Of a DNA stretch of 64,000 nucleotides, positions 9,319 to 16,000 are shown piece after piece. The number at the start of each line of letters is the position of its first letter. The first letter of the stretch is position 1. Made by a program: the position numbers and the translations under genes. The notes under the pieces were generated by a model, which had not been told where the DNA came from, did not search any database, and saw nothing but the letters and a program-made list of their open reading frames with translations. The DNA is from Candidatus Schekmanbacteria bacterium (GTDB taxonomy: Bacteria; Schekmanbacteria; GWA2-38-11; J061): positions 62,001 through 126,000 of the forward strand of contig JACRJM010000014.1 in the NCBI GenBank assembly GCA_016219965.1. The letters are read 5' to 3'.

Positions 9319-9744
9319 TTAGCCAAGTTTTCTGACGTACGCCGTTGTTCCAGCCACAAGCATTTTATAACCACTACGAGTTTGATAAATTATGACTTGA
9401 GGCATATAAGAATACTTATATTGGTATTTGTAAGATGACTGCTGCCATTTTTGACCGTTTACTAACTTATAGACTGATTCTCCCATCCATCCATTAAATT
9501 CACCATCAATACAACTTTCAATGATATTATCAGCACGTCTCACGGGAATGGAATTGTCAGCTACTGATAAAATGAACCTGCCATTGTCTTCTGTAATTTT
9601 TGCTTGTGGATTATACGCATAGTGATACCAATACTTGTATTGATCTTGAATCCAATATGTGTCGTTTGTCATTTTAAATATTACTTCATCATCGAAACCC
9701 TCAAATTCGCCATCTATTCTTCCTTCATATATAATATGAAACAT
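9319..9744 (-). CDS. Unknown protein with two tandem ~64-residue repeats
   Basis: 141 residues made of two copies of one module. Each copy starts IDGEFxG (about residues 9 and 79), continues with a Lys-Leu/Met-Thr/Val-Asn stretch and a run rich in Tyr, Trp and Lys (QYKYWYHYAY; YKYQYKYSY), and ends in VRR or VRK. The aromatic alternation suggests a small all-beta, possibly SH3-like, module. No signal peptide or membrane segment. It is AT-rich and lies between a toxin-antitoxin pair and a membrane pseudogene in the island. I do not recognise a named family. Confidence 0.65.
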   Translation of the reverse strand: MFHIIYEGRIDGEFEGFDDEVIFKMTNDTYWIQDQYKYWYHYAYNPQAKITEDNGRFILSVADNSIPVRRADNIIESCIDGEFNGWMGESVYKLVNGQKWQQSSYKYQYKYSYMPQVIIYQTRSGYKMLVAGTTAYVRKLG

Positions 9745-9782
9745 TTAAAAACTCCATTTCTTCAAAGGGAACGATTAATTTT

Positions 9783-10490
9783 TTATTCTTCTCGAAACTC
9801 ACCAATATGATTGTCACTAGGATACTTAAACATTGGTTCTATTTTCAGGTCAAGCCCTGGATCATTTGGCGCACATCGCACTATGATGCCACCTTGACCA
9901 CTAGGAGCTTTTCCAATCCCAACACCATTTCCTTGGCCATCATAAAATTTACCTTGAAATTGAATTCTGTCTTCCAATACTTTGACTTGCAAAACAATGT
10001 CCCCTGAATCATCTTTTACTTCTATTGCATTTTTTGAATAGTTTCTATCAAATGTGTTATTTTTATTTACCTTCCACTCATTATTGATGAGTTCTGCAAC
10101 TATAGTTCCCTTTCTATTTCTGATAGTTGTTGAAACCTTCAGCGTACCTTTGTCGGAGATAATAGTTAATGCGTTGTCGCCAAAGATTTTAAATAATGGT
10201 GCACCCTGCTGTCCGCTAAAGGCAAGTATCGCGCCGCTATCACCCAACTCGAGGTTACGAACCGTATTCTCTTGTGCTGAGAATAAAACTTTAGATGGTG
10301 GCTTGATTATCCCTACATATTTCGATTTTGCTTCCTCCTTCGAGGCTCGAATTTCTACAACTGTCTGAACAATTGCACCGACAATCAAAAACACTGAAAT
10401 TAAAATACTTACTCAAATAGGCCATGAATCCTTTTTGTAGAGCCCAATCACGGCTATGGCTAAAGCCAAGATTATGAGCAATATTTTCAT
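9783..10490 (-). pseudogene. Two-TM membrane protein interrupted by an in-frame TGA
   Basis: From ATG 10488-10490 the frame encodes a hydrophobic helix (ILLIILALAIAVIGLY), then KKDSWPI and a TGA at 10413-10415. The same frame then continues without another stop to 9783, through a second hydrophobic helix (ILISVFLIVGAIVQTVVEI) and a ~190-residue beta-rich soluble domain ending near GEFREE. Read through, it is a coherent protein of about 235 residues with an N-terminal hairpin of two membrane helices. The TGA stands where a Trp (TGG) would fit (SWPI-W-VS). Alternatives are a 25-residue upstream peptide followed by a separate 203-residue protein from GTG 10392-10394, or stop-codon readthrough. 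No family is recognised. Confidence 0.6.
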
Positions 10491-10850
10491 TTCATTGTCC
10501 CTCGTTTAACATTTATATATATATTTTTTTTCAATTAGTTTTACCTCTCTCGCAGATAGTCAGTCAAGAAAGAAAAGTCTAAAATAATTACTTAAACTTT
10601 ATTAAAATTAATAATTAAGCATGTATATATTTTATAATAAAAGAATGATAAAGCGTGAAAAAGAAAAAAAGATTATAAGGTTATTAAAGAAGCTTTGACA
10701 GTTGGATGCATATTAAGAATTGTATCCTCCCTTTCTCATAGGAGTTTCAATAAAAAAACCAAATTTTATGACATAAGCTTTTAACATTTTTGTTAAATTA
10801 TCAAGAAAATTGGATTGAAGGCATTAAAAGGGGTGCATCCCCTCTTTTTC
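10491..10850. other. AT-rich intergenic stretch, no gene supported
   Basis: The sequence is strongly AT-rich with no coding frame above about 20 codons. A 17-codon plus-strand frame (start MIKREKEKK) near 10645 has no ribosome site and may be a gene remnant. The stretch ends in a terminator-like palindrome and then directly joins the cstA repeat at 10851. Confidence 0.5.
10826..10849. terminator. Terminator-like palindrome at island right edge
   Basis: AAAAGGGGTGCATCCCCT followed by CTTTTT: a perfect GGGG/CCCC stem with A and T flanks that could work in either direction. It abuts the right-hand cstA repeat. A related but imperfect form (AAAGAGTGCATTCCCTTT on the minus strand) lies near 8607-8630, just after the toxin gene. 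Confidence 0.5.
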
Positions 10851-11073
10851 TGACCTTCACCGCTTCCTATGAACTTGTCGGGATGTTCATGGAAAAGGCG
10901 GCAAGTGCGTCAGCAGCAGGAGAGGCACTCTCCTTTAAGATAGATGCCTACTGGTAACCATGATGGCAGTTCTCGCCGCAGTCTCTCTTTTTGATATGCT
11001 GCACAAGTGGTACGGGTATTTCTCAGGAAGCAGAGAAATAACAACCAGTGAAGTAATCGAGTGCGCAGAATAG
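10851..11073 (+). pseudogene. cstA: Truncated, frameshifted cstA 3' fragment
   Basis: This corresponds to the last ~75 codons of CstA. It lacks the first ~565 codons and has a 1-bp deletion (GATGCAGTGCTGG in the intact gene, GATGCCTACTGG here), so it cannot encode a working transporter. Several differences from the intact copy near the end are synonymous (SEVIECA kept, final Asp to Glu). This suggests it comes from a once-functional diverged cstA and not from decay of a recent duplicate. Confidence 0.9.
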
Positions 11074-11087
11074 CACAAGCGCAATAT

Positions 11088-11198
11088 TTGTTGTTATACT
11101 TTGTCAGCAGGCAGCTCGCAATTGCTCACATACAGAAAAAGTATGCTCCGTATTTCTCACCACCTGCTTTCTCGTCTATCATTCAAATCTTACGTTTG
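11088..11198 (+). repeat. Dispersed palindromic repeat, copy 2
   Basis: The same 111-bp unit as 8402-8512, with six mismatches that are all transitions. It was carried along within the larger direct repeat. Confidence 0.75.
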
Positions 11199-11209
11199 AA
11201 AAATGTTTT

Positions 11210-11365
11210 TCACCTATACAGGGCTCTTAACAACTTATCTGCTTCCGAAAGATCAACGTCAAGGTCGGAGCCTTCGCCTGTTTCGATTTCTTTTTCTCCT
11301 TGAGCAAGAAGCCACAAAAGCTCACGCTCATGTTGAAAATGCTCATATTCTTCTATGTTGATCAT
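11210..11365 (-). pseudogene. Phd/YefM-like antitoxin fragment
   Basis: A 51-codon frame from ATG 11363-11365 with INIEEYEHFQHERELLWLLA, an acidic middle and EADKLLRAL at the end. This resembles the C-terminal half of Phd/YefM-family antitoxins, which carry a similar I(S)xEEYE segment. The N-terminal DNA-binding half is absent, no ribosome site is evident and no toxin gene follows. It starts right where the cstA repeat ends. Confidence 0.5.
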
Positions 11366-11417
11366 TGTAGTAAGAAATAATGTCCTATCTATTTTTTAAT
11401 GTTTATATCACCGTTAA

Positions 11418-11437
11418 TAAAAAATGGGTGCTATCCC
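11418..11437 (-). terminator. Possible terminator of the 11437-11922 gene
   Basis: On the minus strand GGGATAGCACCC is followed by ATTTTTT, overlapping the stop codon of the gene. The stem is only 3-4 bp, so it is weak. Confidence 0.35.
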
Positions 11438-11922
11438 TATTTTCTTTTAAAAAGATTGTGATATAGCTTAAGCTTTGGTGGTGCGGCAAAGCGAAGAAGT
11501 GCTTCAATATTTTTTATTGCTTTTTCTTTTCCTTTTGGGTCGATTATTTTAGAGTATTTTTCAAAAAAAAGACCTTCATGTGTATCTGGTATTTCTGGAG
11601 AGCTATAATATTCATGCCACACCTTATTGAATACTGTGAGTTCTTTGTTTGTTAAGAAAAGCATGAACTCATTTACTGCAATTTTATGCTTAATAAAAGC
11701 ATCCTTAAGGAAGCTTGAGACATTCAAGGCAGGATCAGAATCTAGTTGAAGAGTAGCCAACTCGCTAGCAAAAGCCTCTCTCACCCTCATTCCGGCAAGC
11801 TGCTTAATATCGTACTGAGATCGGATAATAGAAAGTCTATGATTGAGCCAAGAGCCTGTCATAGTTCCTACAATCGCAAAACCGCCAGCAATAAGAGCGA
11901 GGGAATATGGGCTTATATTCAT
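11437..11922 (-). CDS. Unknown single-TM protein
   Basis: 161 residues with one N-terminal membrane helix (about residues 7-25, LALIAGGFAIVGTMTGSWL) followed by a predicted helical soluble domain rich in Lys, Glu and Phe. No family is recognised. It sits in the accessory region between an antitoxin remnant and the Mrr-like nuclease and is as AT-rich as its neighbours. It may be a membrane component of a defence or phage-related locus, but nothing in the sequence proves that. Confidence 0.6.
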   Translation of the reverse strand: MNISPYSLALIAGGFAIVGTMTGSWLNHRLSIIRSQYDIKQLAGMRVREAFASELATLQLDSDPALNVSSFLKDAFIKHKIAVNEFMLFLTNKELTVFNKVWHEYYSSPEIPDTHEGLFFEKYSKIIDPKGKEKAIKNIEALLRFAAPPKLKLYHNLFKRK

Positions 11923-12141
11923 TATTATTCTTTTACCTTTTTGCTGTTAAAGTAAAAGGGCTTAACCATCCCATTTATTACCCTTAAACAATTAAAGGGG
12001 ACGGTTCTCTTTATTTTTCCTCCATCTCTTTTGATGCCTAAATTGCTTCACCTTTTCAGAAATCTTATATGTCGTCGCCATCAACATATTAAATAGAACC
12101 ATTCATCTTATTCTTTTTCTTATCTTTTGTGTTAGTCGAAT

Positions 12142-13464
12142 TCATTGCATTGTTTTATCTCCCCGCCATTGAAAAGCTCTTCGAAATCCCAAGCTTTCAG
12201 CTTTTGCAACAGTTTCAACATAACATTCACTTCTCTCTTCTTCAATTAGTGTTTTGTCATATTGTTGGTCAAATGGTAAGTGGTAAATTTTTTCCCCAGT
12301 TGTTCGAGATACATTACACTTGATTGAGGGATATGGCACAAAAGGGAATTTCTCTTTGATCTTAACTCCTAACGCACTCGCGAATTGCCTTGCTGAATCA
12401 GATAGCTCAGTTGATGTAATAAAACAAGGCATAATCTGTGCAGCTCGTATAGACGAAGGAAATAAATCAAACTGAACACTTTTATCTTTAACTTTTTGTA
12501 TCCAATACATAACTGTTGTACCAAATAACTGATTAATATGCTTTTCATGTATGGTTTTATTCTTAGACCAACACTTGCATTGTACTATTTCAACATTATT
12601 TCCCTTCGTACAAATCAAGTCTCTCCCGAGATCCTCAAATCCCTTAACGATTCCTTGATAGTAAACTTCGAATCCTTCTGATTCATATAGATAGCCAATA
12701 TACCTCTCATAGTCTCTTCCTATTTCCCATGAGGACTTCTTTTTCTCCCAATACCGATCTAATGCTAACTGATATTTCTCTACTGATGATAAGTTTTTGT
12801 ACTCTGCATCGGTCAGCCAAATTCTTGCTGGATCGTCATTATCTCTGATAGATTCCTCTCTTCCGTCTGGCTCTAATATTCGCTTAATGATATCGTCTAA
12901 TTCCTCACCTCTAAAATCTAACAACCAAGGAAACAGGTTTTCATAGTATTGTAGTAAATACTTTGATACTCGATATTCTTTCTCAAGTTTATTTTTCTCT
13001 TTACGCAGCAGTTTGACAGCTTCCGCACCCTTTAGGGCTGGAGGTCTTTTGTTTTCTAGATAGTCTCCAATTTGCTTATCTCGAAGGTCTAAATAGTCAC
13101 CATATGCCTTAGCTAACCATGGGAACCCCAAAGTTTTTTCTTTAAAAATTTTTTTAATCGCTTCACGATCCTGTAATTGTTTTAATTCGAAAAACTTTCT
13201 ATCCTTTTCAATCCTCTCGGCAATATCAGTCAATTGCTTCTCTGATTCTGATTTCTGGATGTCAAATGCCTTTATTTGTTCTTGTAATTCACTTTTTCTT
13301 TTTGAAAGGTACTCATCGATAATCTTCTTGCTGTTTATTTCATTTCGTTGTATCCGCTTATCAATGCTTGCGTTGAAGTCCTGTAGATCTTTTTTTAAGC
13401 GCTCTATTTCTGTAACTTTAACTTCAAAAAGTGCAAGCTTTTGTTGAAATTCATCAAGTGTCAT
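12142..13464 (-). CDS. Mrr-like restriction endonuclease with N-terminal coiled coil
   Basis: A 440-residue protein. Residues ~5-105 are a long charged coiled coil, residues ~110-240 a helical middle, and residues ~245-340 match the Mrr_cat fold: E253 in GRDYERYIG, then D282 in GRDL, then QCK at 295-297 (Q295, K297), the D-(E/Q)xK nuclease core. Mrr-type enzymes cleave modified or foreign DNA. The adjoining downstream-of-promoter gene (13483-13890) has a topoisomerase-type zinc finger often fused to Mrr domains. The pair is likely a small defence module; substrate unknown. Confidence 0.75.
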   Translation of the reverse strand: MTLDEFQQKLALFEVKVTEIERLKKDLQDFNASIDKRIQRNEINSKKIIDEYLSKRKSELQEQIKAFDIQKSESEKQLTDIAERIEKDRKFFELKQLQDREAIKKIFKEKTLGFPWLAKAYGDYLDLRDKQIGDYLENKRPPALKGAEAVKLLRKEKNKLEKEYRVSKYLLQYYENLFPWLLDFRGEELDDIIKRILEPDGREESIRDNDDPARIWLTDAEYKNLSSVEKYQLALDRYWEKKKSSWEIGRDYERYIGYLYESEGFEVYYQGIVKGFEDLGRDLICTKGNNVEIVQCKCWSKNKTIHEKHINQLFGTTVMYWIQKVKDKSVQFDLFPSSIRAAQIMPCFITSTELSDSARQFASALGVKIKEKFPFVPYPSIKCNVSRTTGEKIYHLPFDQQYDKTLIEEERSECYVETVAKAESLGFRRAFQWRGDKTMQ

Positions 13465-13482
13465 GGTTTAATCAGTGCCTTC

Positions 13483-13890
13483 TTAATCCACTGTTATTAA
13501 ATCAAAGGTATTCGCATTTTTATCCGCAACTTTTACAAGATAACGACAGTTAGGATAATTAGGACAACCAAAAATTTTACCATAATAAGCAGTATCTTTT
13601 ACAGCCAAAGTATCTCCGCACTTAGGACAGATATTTATATATTCGCCATTTTCTTCTTTCAATTTTGCCAATGTCTTAAAAAAGCGTTGTTTAATATGGT
13701 TGATTTCCTTCACTAGTACCACCGTTTCTATTGCTTCAACCCGTGTTAGTAAGTTATCAAGTTTTGGACCAAGCTTTTTTATGAGTTTCTCTTGTCGCTT
13801 CCGTTCACAGTAATTAGAAATAAGCAACACAAGGTAAAAGAATACAATGATTCCAATAATGGTAAATATAGTTTTCATAAGTATTGCCAT
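13483..13890 (-). CDS. Membrane protein with topoisomerase-type zinc finger
   Basis: 135 residues: a membrane helix at about residues 7-25, a helical linker, then a four-cysteine finger with Cys88, Cys91, Cys109 and Cys115 (CPKCG ... GCPNYPNCRY), the pattern of zf-C4_Topoisom. Such fingers bind single-stranded or nicked DNA. It is 18 bp upstream of, and co-directional with, the Mrr-like nuclease gene, so the two probably form an operon. The membrane anchor on a DNA-binding finger is unusual. No clear ribosome site for either Met1 or Met5. Confidence 0.65.
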   Translation of the reverse strand: MAILMKTIFTIIGIIVFFYLVLLISNYCERKRQEKLIKKLGPKLDNLLTRVEAIETVVLVKEINHIKQRFFKTLAKLKEENGEYINICPKCGDTLAVKDTAYYGKIFGCPNYPNCRYLVKVADKNANTFDLITVD

Positions 13891-13999
13891 AAAAAAAAAT
13901 TATCCGGCAAACTCGTATAGCGGATTCATTTCCTCTGGTTTGCTTTTTTTTGCATTAGCATTTCAATACGCTTCACAGTTTCCGGAGGTTGTAAGTTGT

Positions 14000-14392
14000 C
14001 TAAATATCCAGATACTCTTTCAAACTTATAATATTTATGCCATCAAATTCTTTCAGATTCAGCATTTTTTTATCTCCAGTAACTATTGCGTCAGCCTTGC
14101 CGCACTGGGAACATTCAAGAATCCTGTTGTCAGGCTCATCATTAAGTATTTTAATCTTCCTTGTTGGATTAACCACTTTGGCAAGCTCTGAAAGGTAAAA
14201 AGCAACATGGCTGACAGCCTCCCTGTCATATTGAAATTTTCTGGAAAGCACGGATAGGACTTCATCAATAATTACCTTAGAAATAATCAGTGAGTCATCA
14301 CAATTAATTATTTTAAGGATTGCCTTCTCAGCTTGTGAGTGTGGAATTACAATTGCAGAAATAAATATATTGGTATCAAAAACCAGTTTCAC
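14000..14392 (-). CDS. PIN-domain toxin (VapC-like, COG1569 type)
   Basis: A 130-residue PIN-domain ribonuclease with the acidic residues expected at the active site: D6 in VFDTNIF, E44 in IIDEVLS, and D101 and D107 in KADAIVTGDKKML. PIN toxins usually cleave tRNA or other structured RNA. Its start overlaps the antitoxin stop by 4 bp, the usual coupling in these pairs. Confidence 0.87.
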   Translation of the reverse strand: MKLVFDTNIFISAIVIPHSQAEKAILKIINCDDSLIISKVIIDEVLSVLSRKFQYDREAVSHVAFYLSELAKVVNPTRKIKILNDEPDNRILECSQCGKADAIVTGDKKMLNLKEFDGINIISLKEYLDI

Positions 14393-14625
14393 TTTTGAAG
14401 GTATTTTTCAAGGTCTTTTTCAGTGAGAATGCCTTTTTGTTTTGCCTTACCACTCCAATAACCTTGAATTTGATAGAAACTTTTTTTGAGTCTTTCCTTT
14501 CTGGCCCTTCTCAAAGCATCCTGAATAACTGCACTCAGGGTCTTCCCTTCCTCTTCTGCTATAAGTTCAATTTCTTGTGCCAAATCAGGTGGAAGTGAGA
14601 TTGTCTTTTTTACTGCTGTTCCCAT
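14389..14625 (-). CDS. Ribbon-helix-helix antitoxin
   Basis: A 78-residue protein starting GTAVKKTISLPPDLAQEIE, a ribbon-helix-helix DNA-binding region, followed by the helix of the RHH fold and a Lys-rich C-terminus that would bind the PIN toxin. The start at 14623-14625 is chosen because GGAG lies 9 bp upstream. An in-frame start 13 codons further up (14664) has no such site. It is expected to repress its own operon. Confidence 0.85.
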   Translation of the reverse strand: MGTAVKKTISLPPDLAQEIELIAEEEGKTLSAVIQDALRRARKERLKKSFYQIQGYWSGKAKQKGILTEKDLEKYLQK

Positions 14626-14683
14626 TTGATTATCTCCAATCACGGTATGAATTATTACTACCACATAATGTCATGCCGGTCAA

Positions 14684-15997
14684 TTAAAACAGATTAAACA
14701 CAATCCCTGACAGCAGTTTCGGATAGAAGAAGGTAGATTTCTGAGGCATCTTCAAACCCTTTTCCGCCACCCTTTTCACTCCATCAGCAGGTGTCGGATT
14801 TAGAAGGAAAGCCGCCTGATAATTACCCTCTTTGAAATGCTTTATTGTAAGCCCGCCTCCCTTAACATACTCGATGTTGGTCTGGTTTTTAAGGCTCTCT
14901 TCATCTATGCCAAGCACCTTCTCAAATATAAGCTTGTGGAGGATTGAGACATCGAGCTCTTTCAATTCAACAGGAAAACCAGGCTCAAAACAGCTGTCAG
15001 CAACAGCCCTTGATTTTAAGCCTGCAATAAAATAGCCTTTCTCACCCTCAAGGGCAACTCCGAAAGAAGGAGTCTCCTTCCCCTTTTCCGCGACAAGCTT
15101 TGAAAGGGTTTCAGCATCAGTTCCCTCTGCAACTGGAGTGATGTTGAAAAGCTCTCCCATTTTTTTAAGCACATTCTTTGAGCTAAAATCTTTAACCGAG
15201 TGAATAAGCCTGTCAATGGGAAGCACCACAAGCCCTTCATCTTCAGTGTTTACGAACATCATGGTCACATAATCGAAAGGTTCATTTCCGTTATTTTTGC
15301 CTGTGCTTTTTCTCATCTCATTCCTGTAGTTCACTGCTGTCTCATAGCGGTGATGACCGTCAGCAATGAAGAGGTTTTTCTCAGCCATGGTTTTACGCAC
15401 CTCTTCAATAACCTCAGGGGAACTTACCTGCCAGAGCCTGTTAACAAGACCACTGGGGTCGATAAAATCAAATACAGGTTTTGAAGGTTTTCCTTTCTCA
15501 AGAAGTCTATCTACCTTTCTTTCTGAATCAGTATAAAGAGAAAAAACCTGACAGAGATTCCCCTTACATGCCCTCATTAAATTAAGCCTGTCTTCCTTGG
15601 GCTTTGCCAGAGTGTTCTCATGAGGAAATATGCTCCCCTTTCCCGGCTCGTCAAGCTTCACAAGAGCTATAAAACCTTTCCTGACCTTTCTTGAACCATC
15701 GGGAAGGGTAAACTCCTGTTCATACAAATAAATAGAGCTTTCTGACTGCTGAGTGATTATCCCTTTATCTACCCATTCTCTAAGGAACGCAGCTGCACGG
15801 GTGTATTTGTTGTTATTTTCGCTGTCTCCCTGATTTTCCTTTCCCAATATGAGCCTTACTACATTGCAGGGATCAAGACGGTATAACGCATCCTGCTCCT
15901 CAGAGTTTATAACATCATATGGCGGGGCTACCACTTTTGAAGGTTCAACCATGCTGCTGTTGTAGACATATCCTTTGAAAGCTTTAATTTCCGGCAT
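14684..15997 (-). CDS. DUF1015 family protein
   Basis: A 437-residue soluble protein with the DUF1015 family start (FKGYVYN ... VVAPPYDVI) and the conserved internal segment LFIADGHHRYETAVNYRNEM near residues 210-230. The His-His-Arg-Tyr motif suggests a catalytic or metal role, but the family has no settled function. It is followed 3 bp upstream on the same strand by the periplasmic-binding lipoprotein gene, so the two may be co-transcribed. Confidence 0.9.
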   Translation of the reverse strand: MPEIKAFKGYVYNSSMVEPSKVVAPPYDVINSEEQDALYRLDPCNVVRLILGKENQGDSENNNKYTRAAAFLREWVDKGIITQQSESSIYLYEQEFTLPDGSRKVRKGFIALVKLDEPGKGSIFPHENTLAKPKEDRLNLMRACKGNLCQVFSLYTDSERKVDRLLEKGKPSKPVFDFIDPSGLVNRLWQVSSPEVIEEVRKTMAEKNLFIADGHHRYETAVNYRNEMRKSTGKNNGNEPFDYVTMMFVNTEDEGLVVLPIDRLIHSVKDFSSKNVLKKMGELFNITPVAEGTDAETLSKLVAEKGKETPSFGVALEGEKGYFIAGLKSRAVADSCFEPGFPVELKELDVSILHKLIFEKVLGIDEESLKNQTNIEYVKGGGLTIKHFKEGNYQAAFLLNPTPADGVKRVAEKGLKMPQKSTFFYPKLLSGIVFNLF

Positions 15998-16000
15998 TTT

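Larger units (their letters stand above)
10851..11203 (+). repeat. Right copy of the cstA-end direct repeat
   Basis: Partner of 8164-8517 in the same orientation, beginning 2,687 bp downstream of the left copy. It includes the cstA fragment and the downstream palindromic repeat. Confidence 0.93.

Noticed and set aside
9783-10490. Considered that TGA might encode Trp or Gly in this organism
   Set aside because: Many clear genes in the window, such as tatC and pyrD, end at TGA in the right place.
11923-12141. Short minus-strand frame near 12010-12090 and the GGGGACGGTTCTC motif
   Set aside because: About 30 codons, no ribosome site and no recognised family; the motif resembles edges of some mobile repeats but no partner copy or transposase is visible.
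13891-13999. Minus-strand frames between the PIN gene and the zinc-finger gene (NLQPPETVKR and MNPLYEFAG segments)
   Set aside because: They resemble ends of small antitoxin proteins but are too short and have conflicting frames; no gene can be supported.
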